From Methanoculleus sp. (GTDB lineage Archaea > Halobacteriota > Methanomicrobia > Methanomicrobiales > Methanoculleaceae), in NCBI GenBank assembly GCA_028698765.1, contig JAQVVW010000023.1, positions 1 through 10,941 of the forward strand: a DNA stretch of 10,941 nt, read 5' to 3'. The notes beneath the pieces were generated by a model that did not search any database, had not been told where the DNA came from, and saw nothing but the letters and a program-made list of their open reading frames with translations. Shown one piece after another: positions 1 to 6,576 of this stretch (the stretch's first letter is position 1; each line of letters starts with the position of its first letter). Both the position numbers and the translations under genes were made by a program.

Positions 1-281
1 GCCCCGGCCACCTCCTCCTCATCCCCTTCCGCCACATCCCCACCCTCTTCGACGCGACCAACGAAGAACAGGCCGCCCTCCTCGCCCTCGTCCGGGAGGC
101 GAAAGCCCTCCTCGACGGCCGGATCCACCCCGACGGCTACAACATCGGCGTCAACGTCGGAGAGACCGCCGGCCAGACGGTGATGCACCTGCACGTCCAC
201 GTCATCCCCCGGTATGCCGGGGATATGGCGGACCCCCGGGGCGGGGTGCGGGGCGTGATCCCGGAGAAGAGGGGGTACTGA
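1..281 (+). CDS. HIT-family hydrolase/nucleotidyltransferase, 3' part (5' end outside window)
   Basis: The reading frame is open from base 3 to a TGA at 279-281 and gives the last 92 residues of a histidine-triad (HIT) protein. The signature His-x-His-x-His is visible in TVMHLHVHVIPR. The upstream FRH and the DGYNIGVNVGE stretch are standard for the bacterial/archaeal HIT branch, whose members act on nucleotide phosphoesters or AMP conjugates. The substrate cannot be told from the sequence. The frame aligns without gaps to the complete HIT gene at 5860-6237, where about 97 residues correspond to this part (small differences, for example HIPTLF instead of HVAGFF). The first 32 or so residues, with the CPFC zinc pair, lie before the window. 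A decayed TBP-like sequence follows directly, as it does after the complete copy. Nothing in the visible part suggests it is broken. Confidence 0.88.
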   Translation, partial: PGHLLLIPFRHIPTLFDATNEEQAALLALVREAKALLDGRIHPDGYNIGVNVGETAGQTVMHLHVHVIPRYAGDMADPRGGVRGVIPEKRGY

Positions 282-324
282 AAGATTCCCACACCAGGTC
301 CGGACCGGTGTACGCCGGACGGCC

Positions 325-449
325 AATGAAGCCTACCGGGGCGACGCAGGGACCACCCTCATCTTCTCGTCGGGGCAGGTGATCCTGGATTCAAAGACCC
401 GGACTCGATGGAGACATTCGCATCCGGGCTGAAGAAGAGGATCGTATAA
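325..449 (+). pseudogene. Relic resembling the C-terminus of a TATA-binding protein (copy 1)
   Basis: From about 331 the frame reads NEAYRGDAGTTLIFSSGQ and VIL, then, after a shift, GFKDPDSMETFASGLKKRIV and a TAA at 447-449. The pattern YR...LIF-x-SGK/Q-V-x-L-TG is the pattern of the second half of the TBP repeat (compare YR...LLIFGSGKMVITGAK in archaeal TBPs). Against the second copy at 6283-6419 this one lacks 4 bp next to GTGATCCT, which breaks the frame. There is no start and no N-terminal part, so it is a fragment. The TBP assignment comes from recalled family patterns and is moderate. The relation between the two copies is directly visible. Confidence 0.55.
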
Positions 450-452
450 CCC

Positions 453-1397
453 TCACCAGAAGTCCGCGAGCGTCGTCACTCCCATGACCGGGTGGTGCAT
501 CCGCCCAAAGTGCGGGGCGAGGTCGCCGGGGGATTCGACCGGGATCGCCCCGGCCGAGACGAGGTGTTGATACCCGGCCACGGCCTTTGCGTCCGAACCG
601 TCAGGCTCCAGGACGTAGACCGGCCGCCCCTGCCGGAACGCCGTCTCCGCCTGCCGGACGGACCCCCCGGTTTTGCCGGTCTCGATGACGATCACACCAC
701 TAGAAAGGCCGCTCGTGATGCGGTTCCGCTCGAGGAACCTGCCTTTGTGCATCCCCGCAAGGTGCGTGATCTCGCCGAGCAGCGAACCGGAGCCGGCGAT
801 CCTCCCGGCAAGATCCCGGTTCTCCCCCGGAACGACAACTGTGACGTCGCCCGGCAGGACAGCAATCGTCTCGCCGCCGCAGTCGAGCGCGGCCGTATGG
901 GCGCAGGCGTCCGTCCCGAGGGCCAGCCCGCTCACGATGGTGTAGCCGAAGCGAACCAGGAGATCCACCGTCTCCCGGGCTCTCCCGGCACCCGCCCGGG
1001 AGATCGTCCTCGTGCCGACGACGGCAACCGCCGGCCTTGCAAGGCTCTCCGCGCGGCCCACCAGGTAGAGAACAAAGGGAGGGTCCCGAATCGCCGCAAG
1101 CCTATCGGGGTATCCGGCATCAAAGATCGGCAGGATCCGAACACCTTTCTGCCGGTAGCCCTGGAGCGTATCGATGTAGAACGCAAGAAGGCCCCTCTCC
1201 CGGATCTCCTCCACCCGTGCGGCGAGCGGGCCAGGATAGGCTCGATGAGGCTCCGCACCCGGCTCAAAGGTATCGGCGTAGAGGTCGCGAAGAGACGCCG
1301 GGTCACGGAAGTACCCGGCATACCCCTGCCGCTTCAGGGCCTGGCTGTCGTTGAGGGCAGCAAGAAGCGCGATCTCCCTGATAGAAAGGTTATCCAT
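453..1397 (-). CDS. DprA/Smf-like Rossmann-fold protein (SLOG superfamily)
   Basis: This is a 314-residue protein with the DprA core. Visible motifs are a lead-in YPDRLAAIRDPPFVLYLVG (96-114), VVGTR (126-130), SGLALGTD (156-163), HTAAL (167-171), TIAVLPG (177-183), PGENRDL (190-196), FLERNRITSGLS (221-232) and the C-terminal strand VIVIE...RQAETAFRQGRPVYVLE (235-264). Bacterial DprA loads RecA onto single-stranded DNA. Related SLOG proteins bind nucleotides or act as antitoxin/sensor parts of conflict systems. There is no C-terminal winged helix. I chose the ATG at 1397 because it overlaps the stop of the upstream phosphoribosyltransferase gene by 8 bp (ATGGATAA), which suggests translational coupling. 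A longer frame back to 1502 would lie wholly inside that gene. The family is sure. The role could be DNA processing or the partner of the neighbouring enzyme. Confidence 0.9.
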   Translation of the reverse strand: MDNLSIREIALLAALNDSQALKRQGYAGYFRDPASLRDLYADTFEPGAEPHRAYPGPLAARVEEIRERGLLAFYIDTLQGYRQKGVRILPIFDAGYPDRLAAIRDPPFVLYLVGRAESLARPAVAVVGTRTISRAGAGRARETVDLLVRFGYTIVSGLALGTDACAHTAALDCGGETIAVLPGDVTVVVPGENRDLAGRIAGSGSLLGEITHLAGMHKGRFLERNRITSGLSSGVIVIETGKTGGSVRQAETAFRQGRPVYVLEPDGSDAKAVAGYQHLVSAGAIPVESPGDLAPHFGRMHHPVMGVTTLADFW

Positions 1398-2085
1398 TGT
1401 AACTCCCGAGAATCTCCAGGTGTCTCCGGTTGACCATCCTCCCGAGGACAAGCGACCAAACCTCGCCTGAACCATGCGCCCGCAACACCGCGGCGCACTC
1501 ACGCTTCGTCGCCCCGGTGATGCAGGTATCGTCGATCAAAAGAACCGACTCACCATTGAACCGGTACCGGCACCCAATGTTCCCTGCGATCTCCTTCTCC
1601 TTTTCGCGGTGATCAGGGATACTATGCATTGGGCGATATACTTTGCTCTTGTACAGGGCGTCCAGATATCGTATCCCATAGCGGGAAGCGACGCCTTCAG
1701 CCAGGAGCGCCGGGGGGCTGTAGCCTCCGGCACCCGAGCCCCGCATAACCGGGACGACAACATCGAGATCCCGGAAGTCCGGGTACTGGTGATCGATTGC
1801 GTAAAAGAGGCATTCCAGGAGCCCCGGGACAAGGGTTTCGTCCGTCTTCAGCCTCCGGATCTCGCTGCTGAGAACGTCGGCGGGATATTCTTCCTCAAAG
1901 AGGTACTTTCCGAACGCCCGGACACGGACAGGAGGGTCCTCTCTATCCGGCCTGTCCCTGCATGCTGCACAGTAGGGGAACGTGTCTGCAAAACAATCCG
2001 GTATGGGATTACCGCATACCTGACAGTACGGAGGATAGAGGATCTCAAGTTCCGTCCCATCAGACCGGAGAAAAACCCTTTTCAT
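1390..2085 (-). CDS. ComF-like phosphoribosyltransferase with N-terminal zinc ribbon
   Basis: This is a 231-residue protein. An N-terminal zinc ribbon uses C21-x2-C24 and C39-x2-C42. A type I phosphoribosyltransferase domain follows, with the PRPP-binding loop VLLIDDTCITGAT at 181-193 (D185 and D186 are the acidic pair) and an earlier VVPV strand as in ComF proteins. The expected chemistry is transfer or hydrolysis at the ribose-5-phosphate of PRPP; the acceptor is unknown. The ATG at 2085 is preferred over an in-frame GTG at 2097 because GGGGTGG stands just upstream as a ribosome binding site. A TATA box lies at 2151-2158. It is the first gene of a two-gene operon, and its stop overlaps the DprA-like start. 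ComF and DprA are both competence proteins in bacteria, but this pairing also matches the ShosTA type of toxin-antitoxin composition. Confidence 0.87.
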   Translation of the reverse strand: MKRVFLRSDGTELEILYPPYCQVCGNPIPDCFADTFPYCAACRDRPDREDPPVRVRAFGKYLFEEEYPADVLSSEIRRLKTDETLVPGLLECLFYAIDHQYPDFRDLDVVVPVMRGSGAGGYSPPALLAEGVASRYGIRYLDALYKSKVYRPMHSIPDHREKEKEIAGNIGCRYRFNGESVLLIDDTCITGATKRECAAVLRAHGSGEVWSLVLGRMVNRRHLEILGSYNG

Positions 2086-2150
2086 ATTCCACCCCACTGA
2101 ACGTGCCGGAATGGCTATCCGCCCCCTGCAAAGTATTATCGGGACGGCTC

Positions 2151-2158
2151 TTTATATA
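2151..2158 (-). promoter_or_regulatory. TATA box of the ComF-like/DprA-like operon
   Basis: On the minus strand the sequence reads GGTATATAAAGAG, a near-ideal archaeal TATA box. Transcription would start about 25 bp downstream, near 2127, leaving a leader of about 40 nt before the ATG at 2085. The leader contains the GGGGTGG ribosome binding site. The box is clearly AT-rich against its GC-rich surroundings. Confidence 0.65.
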
Positions 2159-2388
2159 CCTGCGGCCTGCGGCCCGAAAGTGCACGTGGAGAGCGCTGAA
2201 CACCAAAGGAGTGATCTTCCGAAGGACAGCTCCTCTGTACAGGACATTTCCAGAGAGCAGAAATGCCCGGGGAGATGCCCCAGACCTGCTGCACCTGGTC
2301 GCTCCTCCCTTTGAGGGGCAAGGTGGCTTCTCCCGCCCCCCCGCTCACCACCATAGTTATCGGTTCTCCCTCCCACCCCTTATTCATC
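2159..2388. other. Intergenic region between divergent operons, no gene seen
   Basis: This stretch separates the minus-strand ComF-like operon from the plus-strand UPF0175/DUF3368 module. Open frames here are short and show no recognisable motif. AT-rich patches at 2353-2361 (ATAGTTATC) and 2379-2386 (CTTATTCA) are candidate TATA elements for the plus-strand module, neither of them convincing. A short GC-rich inverted repeat, GGGGAGATGCCCC, lies near 2269. Confidence 0.4.
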
Positions 2389-2394
2389 AGGTGA
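2389..2394 (+). promoter_or_regulatory. Shine-Dalgarno site of the UPF0175 antitoxin
   Basis: AGGTGA lies 5 nt before the ATG at 2400 and matches the archaeal anti-SD complement GGAGGTGATC. It supports 2400 as the start of the antitoxin frame although no long frame continues from it. Confidence 0.6.
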
Positions 2395-2399
2395 AGCCT

Positions 2400-2658
2400 A
2401 TGGCCGATGTCACCATCACCGTCCCCCAGGATATCGTACAGGCGCTCCGGCTCCCCCCCGATACCGTTGCCGCCGAACTGCAGCGGGAGCGCGGCCTGGG
2501 CGCTCTACCAGCGGGGCATCCTCTCTTCCGGGAAGGCGGCGGCGCTGGCGGAGATGAGCCGGTGGGAATGGGAGGAACTGCTCGGGACACGAAAGATTCC
2601 CCGGCATTACGCCGATGAGGACCTCGACCAGGACATCGCTTATGCCGCTCGCAGTTAG
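2400..2658 (+). pseudogene. UPF0175-family antitoxin, broken by a +1 frameshift
   Basis: The frame from ATG 2400 reads MADVTITVPQDIVQALRLPP and continues DTVAAELQRE, a typical UPF0175 N-terminus. The family pattern then jumps to the next frame: AAWALYQRGILSSGKAAALA, EMSRWEWEELLGTRKIP and so on, to a TAG at 2656-2658. One extra base near 2490 (after the GAG at 2487-2489) explains this exactly. Removing it gives an 85-residue protein of normal family length. The GKAAxLAxMSRWEWEELL part is the helix-turn-helix-like region of these small antitoxins, which pair with DUF3368 PIN-like toxins. The toxin gene overlaps the 3' end by 17 bp. There is no homopolymer at the break, so a simple homopolymer read error is not obvious. 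A true pseudogene, an assembly error and recoding all remain possible. Confidence 0.82.
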
Positions 2659-3139
2659 CAATTCTTCACCCCTGATCCACCTTTCATTGATCGGCCACAT
2701 TGAACTGCTTCGTCGTTTTTCGTCTCTCTATATCCCTCCCGCAGTCTGGCAGGAGGTTGTAGAACAGGGCGGCAGCCGGCCGGGGGTAACCGAGATCCGG
2801 GATGCCCGCGAATCAGGATGGCTGCGCGTGGTCGAGCCCTCCAACAGCGCCCTGGTCCGCCTGCTGAAACAGGAACTCCACGCCGGTGAAGCGGAGAGCA
2901 TCGTCCTTGCCATCGAGGTCCGGCCCGACGTGCTTCTCCTTGACGAGGCCGAGGCCCCCCGCATAGCGGGGCTCTACGATCTCCCGGTCACCGGCATCAT
3001 CGGCCTCCTGATCCAGGCAAAGCATGAAGGGCTGGTCTTATCGCTTGCAGAGGAGATGGATCGGCTGCGGGAACAGGGGAATTTCTGGATCCACGATGCT
3101 CTCTACAGACGTGTTCTCAAAGAGGAGAAGAAAGAGTAA
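2642..3139 (+). CDS. DUF3368 PIN-like toxin
   Basis: This is a 165-residue protein. It starts MPLAVSNSSPLIHLSLIG, the usual opening of DUF3368 proteins, with N7 where classic PIN domains carry the first metal-binding Asp. Further acidic positions follow the PIN pattern: E83 and E85 in HAGEAESIVLA, and D101 and E102 in LLLDEAEA. The LPVTGIIGLLIQAKHEGL segment (114-131) is also typical. PIN proteins are metal-dependent RNases that act as toxins. The ATG at 2642 was chosen because the family motif begins right there; an upstream in-frame start at 2615 would add only antitoxin-overlapping residues. The gene overlaps the last 17 bp of the frameshifted UPF0175 gene, the standard antitoxin-toxin order. 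The frame is intact although its antitoxin seems broken, so toxicity is doubtful or restrained in some other way. Confidence 0.86.
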   Translation: MPLAVSNSSPLIHLSLIGHIELLRRFSSLYIPPAVWQEVVEQGGSRPGVTEIRDARESGWLRVVEPSNSALVRLLKQELHAGEAESIVLAIEVRPDVLLLDEAEAPRIAGLYDLPVTGIIGLLIQAKHEGLVLSLAEEMDRLREQGNFWIHDALYRRVLKEEKKE

Positions 3140-3177
3140 ACCGGGGAGCGGATGCCTCATCGGCGCGGATGAAGTTT

Positions 3178-3258
3178 CGGAACACCCCTTCCGCCACATC
3201 CCCACCCTCTTCGGCGCGACGGTCGAAAAGCAGGCCGTCATCTTCACTCTTGCAGTGG
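3178..3258 (+). pseudogene. HIT gene relic (middle segment)
   Basis: One frame here reads HPFRHIPTLFGATVEKQAV, which aligns with IPFRHIPTLFDATNEEQAA of the HIT gene at the window start. The DNA CTTCCGCCACATCCCCACCC (3189 onward) is identical to that copy. Similarity fades by about 3258. No start, zinc pair or histidine triad remains. It is closer to the copy at 1-281 than to the one at 5860-6237. Confidence 0.8.
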
Positions 3259-3292
3259 GCCGTTCGAATCTTTCAACACCGCAGGTAAACGG

Positions 3293-3300
3293 AATTATAA
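3293..3300 (+). promoter_or_regulatory. Probable TATA box of the S9 peptidase
   Basis: AATTATAA stands out in GC-rich sequence. Its centre is about 29 bp before the ATG at 3326 and 17 bp before the one at 3314, so a leaderless transcript from 3326 would fit best. A second AT-rich element, CATATACG (3302-3309), is an alternative. Confidence 0.4.
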
Positions 3301-3313
3301 CCATATACGTTAA

Positions 3314-5386
3314 ATGATCGGGTATATGTTTCCTCTCGTTTCCAGTCATAACCGCAAATGGCTCTTTTCTATCCTCCTTTGCGGATTATTCCTCACATGT
3401 ATCCCGGCCGTTCATGCCGGAACTGCCGCGGTCGATCCGGTTACCGATCCGGAAATCTGGTCACTCTCGGACACGCTTCAGGTTGCGACGATAACCTCCC
3501 TTGATCTCTCGCCATCGGGCCGGGATATCGCGTATACTGTTATGCATCCCATTATGGATGCAAACACGAGCGAGTTCCGTAACGTGATCTATTCCATCCG
3601 GGCTGACGGATCTTCTACCCGGCAGTTAACCGACGATACCCGGTCGTGCACGAGCCCGGCATGGTCACCCGACGGGAACAGAATTGCATACCTTTCCTTT
3701 GAGAGTGGGAGTCCACAGGTATGGATCATGAATGCCGACGGAAGTGGGGCGTACCGCCTCACCGACCAGGAGACGGGCGTCTTGTCGTTCAGCTGGTCGC
3801 CGGACGGAGAGCAGATCAGCTATACCGCACTGATTCCCCCGACAGCTGAACAGAGACAGGCAGCGGTCGCAAAAGAAGACCCTGTCGTTTCAGGGGAGAA
3901 CATCCCGGTCTCAGCGCTCTACCTTGTAGCGGTGGTCCCGGCCGGCCAGGGTTTTCCCGCGGCCCGACTGGTAACTCCCCCGGATATGACCGTCGGCAGC
4001 TGGGACTGGCTCCCGGATAGTTCGGGGATAGTGTTTGTGCATATGCCCGCGATTGATGCAGAGTCTGGTTTCAACTCAACCGTCTCCCGCTTTGATATCA
4101 GGAACAGCACTCTTGCACTTCTGGTCCCCGATGCAACGAAGTTCACCTTCTACAACTGCGTCCTCGTCTCCCCGGACGGGCAGTCTGTTGCCTACACGAC
4201 ATGGAAATCATTCAACTTCATGGATCTCTCTGTTGTACCGGCGAACGGCGGCAGATCGCGAACCATAGCCGCCGATCTGAATCAAAACCCCGCAAACATC
4301 ATGGGCCTGATCGGCTGGTCGGCGAATGGGGAGACCCTGTACGTTCCCCAGACGAAAGGAACATCGATCACGATGGACGCGTTCCCAATCGATGGTTCGG
4401 CCGCGACAGAACTTTTCCGGTACGGAAATATTGCGAAGATCCGGGAGAACCGGGGGCAGACGATCTTTGCCTATGCCGCAGAGGATGCCGCGCTCCCCAT
4501 GGAGATCTATACAACGCCGGTGGATACGTTCAAGCCATTTCAGGTCACCCGACTCAATGCCGGCCTCCCGACCGGAAAGATCGGGAAGACAGAAGTCATC
4601 CGCTGGAACTCCACGGACGGGAAGGTGATCGAGGGACTGCTCACGTACCCGGCAAATTATACGCCCGGTACGAGATGTCCGCTGATAATCGAGCCCCACG
4701 GGGGTCCGGGGCTTAACTCTGTCCGGTACTTCACCGGCAGCGGGGGAAGCTGGCCTATAATACCAGCGGGAACCTTTTCGTCGCTTGGGTATGCGATCCT
4801 GCGACCCAATGTCCGGGGATCTACCGGGTACGGGATCGATTTTGCCAGGGCAAACTATGCTGACTGGGGTGGCGGAGATTATCGCGATCTTATGGCCGGG
4901 GCGGATCACCTTATATCTCTAGGTATCGCGGATCCGGCGCGCATGGGGATTATCGGGCAGAGTTACGGGGGGTATATGACCGCATGGACCGTCACCCAGA
5001 CCGACCGGTTCAAAGGGGCCGTTGTCATCGACGGCATCACCGATCTCGTGAGCAATGTCGGCACGAACGATATGCCATTCGATGAACCGAATTATTTTGG
5101 CGGGGAGTTATGGGAAGAATGGGACCTGTATTCAAACCGGTCACCTATCCGTCATGCAGCAGGCATCTCGACCCCGACGCTGGTTGTGAGCGGGCAGGAG
5201 GATACCAGAGTCCCGCTCGGACAGGCGCAGGAATTTTACAGGGCGCTCTGGAAGCGGGGTGTTCCGTCGCAACTTGTCATCTATCCTCGGGCCGGCCATT
5301 TTCCCGACGAGCCTAAGCAGTGGCAGGATCTCTGGCTCCGGGAGATCTCTTGGATGGACTCGTACGTAAAGGGCAACTCCTTGTGA
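3314..5386 (+). CDS. Secreted S9-family (prolyl oligopeptidase-like) serine peptidase
   Basis: This is a 690-residue protein from ATG 3314; ATG 3326 is equally possible and fits the TATA spacing better. A signal peptide is visible: a basic stretch (SHNRK), the hydrophobic core WLFSILLCGLFLTCIPAVHA, and a likely cleavage after AHAG-type residues near 35. A beta-propeller follows, with TolB/WD-like blades such as WSPDGNRIAYLS and WSPDGEQISYTA, to about residue 400. The C-terminal alpha/beta hydrolase domain has the nucleophile GQSYGG (S550), the aspartate in GQEDTRVP (D630) and the histidine in RAGHFPDEP (H662), a complete triad. HGGPG before the catalytic Ser supplies the oxyanion region. The enzyme should cleave peptides outside the membrane. 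Length and order are normal for acylaminoacyl-peptidase/dipeptidyl-peptidase relatives. It stands alone between HIT relics and shows no damage. Confidence 0.93.
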   Translation: MIGYMFPLVSSHNRKWLFSILLCGLFLTCIPAVHAGTAAVDPVTDPEIWSLSDTLQVATITSLDLSPSGRDIAYTVMHPIMDANTSEFRNVIYSIRADGSSTRQLTDDTRSCTSPAWSPDGNRIAYLSFESGSPQVWIMNADGSGAYRLTDQETGVLSFSWSPDGEQISYTALIPPTAEQRQAAVAKEDPVVSGENIPVSALYLVAVVPAGQGFPAARLVTPPDMTVGSWDWLPDSSGIVFVHMPAIDAESGFNSTVSRFDIRNSTLALLVPDATKFTFYNCVLVSPDGQSVAYTTWKSFNFMDLSVVPANGGRSRTIAADLNQNPANIMGLIGWSANGETLYVPQTKGTSITMDAFPIDGSAATELFRYGNIAKIRENRGQTIFAYAAEDAALPMEIYTTPVDTFKPFQVTRLNAGLPTGKIGKTEVIRWNSTDGKVIEGLLTYPANYTPGTRCPLIIEPHGGPGLNSVRYFTGSGGSWPIIPAGTFSSLGYAILRPNVRGSTGYGIDFARANYADWGGGDYRDLMAGADHLISLGIADPARMGIIGQSYGGYMTAWTVTQTDRFKGAVVIDGITDLVSNVGTNDMPFDEPNYFGGELWEEWDLYSNRSPIRHAAGISTPTLVVSGQEDTRVPLGQAQEFYRALWKRGVPSQLVIYPRAGHFPDEPKQWQDLWLREISWMDSYVKGNSL

Positions 5387-5413
5387 GGGGTGTTCACTCG
5401 AAACATCCCCTTT
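5387..5413 (+). terminator. Hairpin after the S9 peptidase
   Basis: GGGGTGTT (5387-5394), a 7-nt loop, and AACATCCCC (5402-5410) form an 8-bp stem with one bulged T, followed by TTT. It begins directly after the stop codon. It may end transcription of the peptidase gene, though the T run is short. Confidence 0.4.
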
Positions 5414-5764
5414 CGCTCCCCAGAGCCTCGTACTCGTCCTACCTTCCTCCGGCTCGAAATAAAGCATCATCTCTCGTGATTTCCCGGCCCCGGTCCTTAA
5501 CACGGAGAAGTTAATCAACCATATCTCCTCGAACTTCTTCAACCGCTGCCGTGTTGCACAATCCCCCAGGGTTTCTCTCCCGGGTCTTCCTGCTGCGGCC
5601 GCCTTGATGAGGAGATTAATATCACTTTCGTGGGTGTCGTCGCCGGTCGCCGCGATCCCGAAGAGGAACACCCTCGTCACAACGCACCGCAGCCGGAGGA
5701 TCAGCGGGTTGAGCTCGGCAAGGGTGGCGCAGACCTGCACCTCGCGGAGGAACAGGCTTTCCAC
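5414..5764 (-). pseudogene. Decayed MNT-type nucleotidyltransferase
   Basis: From a GTG at 5764 the minus strand reads MESLFLREVQVCATLAELNP and on to VTRVFLFGIAATGDDTHESD with INLLI. This is the nucleotidyltransferase signature (RVYLFGSxARGDxxxxSDIDLLI) with two damaging changes: the Gly-Ser became Gly-Ile, and the second metal-binding Asp of SDID became Asn. Downstream of the motif I recognise nothing. The frame stays open past 5386 and runs antisense into the end of the peptidase gene to 5141, which is unlikely to be its natural C-terminus, so I end the call at the hairpin. Family members often pair with HEPN (HepT) proteins, but no HEPN partner is seen here. A divergent, non-catalytic protein is the alternative. 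Confidence 0.45.
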
Positions 5765-5830
5765 CGCCGCCCGGTAAGATCACAAGCCGGCCCCCGGGTA
5801 AGAGAGGCACACCTCGCCGAGAAGTGCGCC

Positions 5831-5838
5831 TACTTAAT
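5831..5838 (+). promoter_or_regulatory. TATA box of the complete HIT gene
   Basis: TACTTAAT is centred about 25 bp before the ATG at 5860. That spacing puts the transcription start at or next to the start codon, so the mRNA is probably leaderless. No Shine-Dalgarno sequence is visible before the ATG, which agrees. Confidence 0.45.
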
Positions 5839-5859
5839 CGACGTCCGGGGGTACGCGGC

Positions 5860-6237
5860 ATGGACCTCCTGACCTGCCCGTTCTGCAACCCTCCAATAGA
5901 GGAGGTCGTGCTCGCAAACGACCTCTGCTACGCCCGCTACGATAGATACCCGGTCAGCCCCGGCCACCTCCTCCTCATCCCCTTCCGCCACGTCGCCGGC
6001 TTCTTCAACGCGACCGACGCGGAACAGGCCACCCTCCTCGCCCTCGTCCGGGAGGCAAAAGACTTCCTCGACGGGCGCTTCCACCCCGACGGCTACAACG
6101 TCGGCGTCAACGTCGGCGAGATCGCCGGCCAGACGGTGATGCACCTGCACATCCACGTCATCCCGCGGTATGCCGGGGATATGGCAGACCCCCGGGGCGG
6201 GGTGCGGGGCGTGATCCCGGAGAGGCGGGTGTATTGA
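5860..6237 (+). CDS. HIT-family protein, complete
   Basis: This is a 125-residue histidine-triad protein with the full domain: CPFC (C6 and C9) and H44 in PFRH as likely zinc ligands, GYNVGVNVGEIAGQTV (79-94), then the triad H95-x-H97-x-H99 in MHLHIHVIPR. The second histidine of the triad is the usual nucleophile that forms a nucleotidyl intermediate. These enzymes hydrolyse or transfer nucleotide monophosphates (AMP-lysine, AMP-amino acid, dinucleoside polyphosphates). The substrate here is unknown. The start at ATG 5860 is favoured because MDLLTCPFC is the normal family opening; an in-frame GTG at 5824 would add residues without family support and precede the TATA-derived transcription start. 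It is the only complete HIT copy visible. Partial copies lie at 1-281, 3178-3258, 8417-8644 and 9497-9559, all on the same strand. Confidence 0.94.
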   Translation: MDLLTCPFCNPPIEEVVLANDLCYARYDRYPVSPGHLLLIPFRHVAGFFNATDAEQATLLALVREAKDFLDGRFHPDGYNVGVNVGEIAGQTVMHLHIHVIPRYAGDMADPRGGVRGVIPERRVY

Positions 6238-6282
6238 AGGATATCCGCAACTGATCTAGAACAGCGCACGCGGACGACCTGG

Positions 6283-6419
6283 CCGATGAAGTCTACCGGG
6301 GCGACGCGGGGACCCCCTCGCCTTCTCCTCAGGGAAGGTGATCCTCACCGGATTCAAAGACCTGGGCTCGATGGAAGCGTTTGCGTCCAGATTGAGAGAT
6401 TGCGAGACGATCGTTGAAC
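6283..6419 (+). pseudogene. Relic resembling the C-terminus of a TATA-binding protein (copy 2)
   Basis: Directly after the HIT gene this stretch matches 325-449. One frame gives DEVYRGDAGT, and another, after a 1-bp deletion near 6315 relative to copy 1, gives FSSGKVILTGFKDLGSMEAF and ASRL. This copy keeps the ILTGFKD junction that copy 1 lost, while copy 1 keeps the frame that this one lost, so the two decayed separately after duplication. The TBP resemblance rests on the FSSGKVxLTG pattern. The region 6238-6282 also shows weaker similarity to 282-324. Confidence 0.55.
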
Positions 6420-6544
6420 CGGGAGTATGATACGGTGAAGACGCCGGCACCTCCCCGGTCAGGGGCATTCTCGGACGAACGACTCAGGCAAGCCGATGGG
6501 ATTGGCACGGACTATGATGAACGTCCGGATCGCAAACAATCAAG

Positions 6545-6551
6545 GTTAATA
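6545..6551 (+). promoter_or_regulatory. Probable TATA box upstream of the Fic gene
   Basis: GTTAATA is centred about 29 bp before the ATG at 6577. Transcription would then begin at or just before the small ORF that precedes fic, about 70 nt upstream of the Fic start. Confidence 0.4.
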
Positions 6552-6576
6552 CCCGGTCGCACCATCGCATAATTGT

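Noticed and set aside
492..1433. Long plus-strand open frame of 313 codons
   Set aside because: It lies antisense to the DprA-like gene, is rich in Arg/Pro/Gly from GC-rich antisense codons and has no family motif.
1474..2100. Plus-strand open frame of 208 codons
   Set aside because: It is the antisense shadow of the ComF-like gene, whose zinc and PRPP motifs are on the other strand.
4208..4909. Minus-strand open frame of 233 codons inside the peptidase
   Set aside because: It is antisense to an intact S9 peptidase with a complete triad; low-complexity composition, no motif.
6453..6465. CCCC-GGTCA-GGGG inverted repeat as a terminator
   Set aside because: The stem is only 4 bp, with no T run, and no gene ends next to it.
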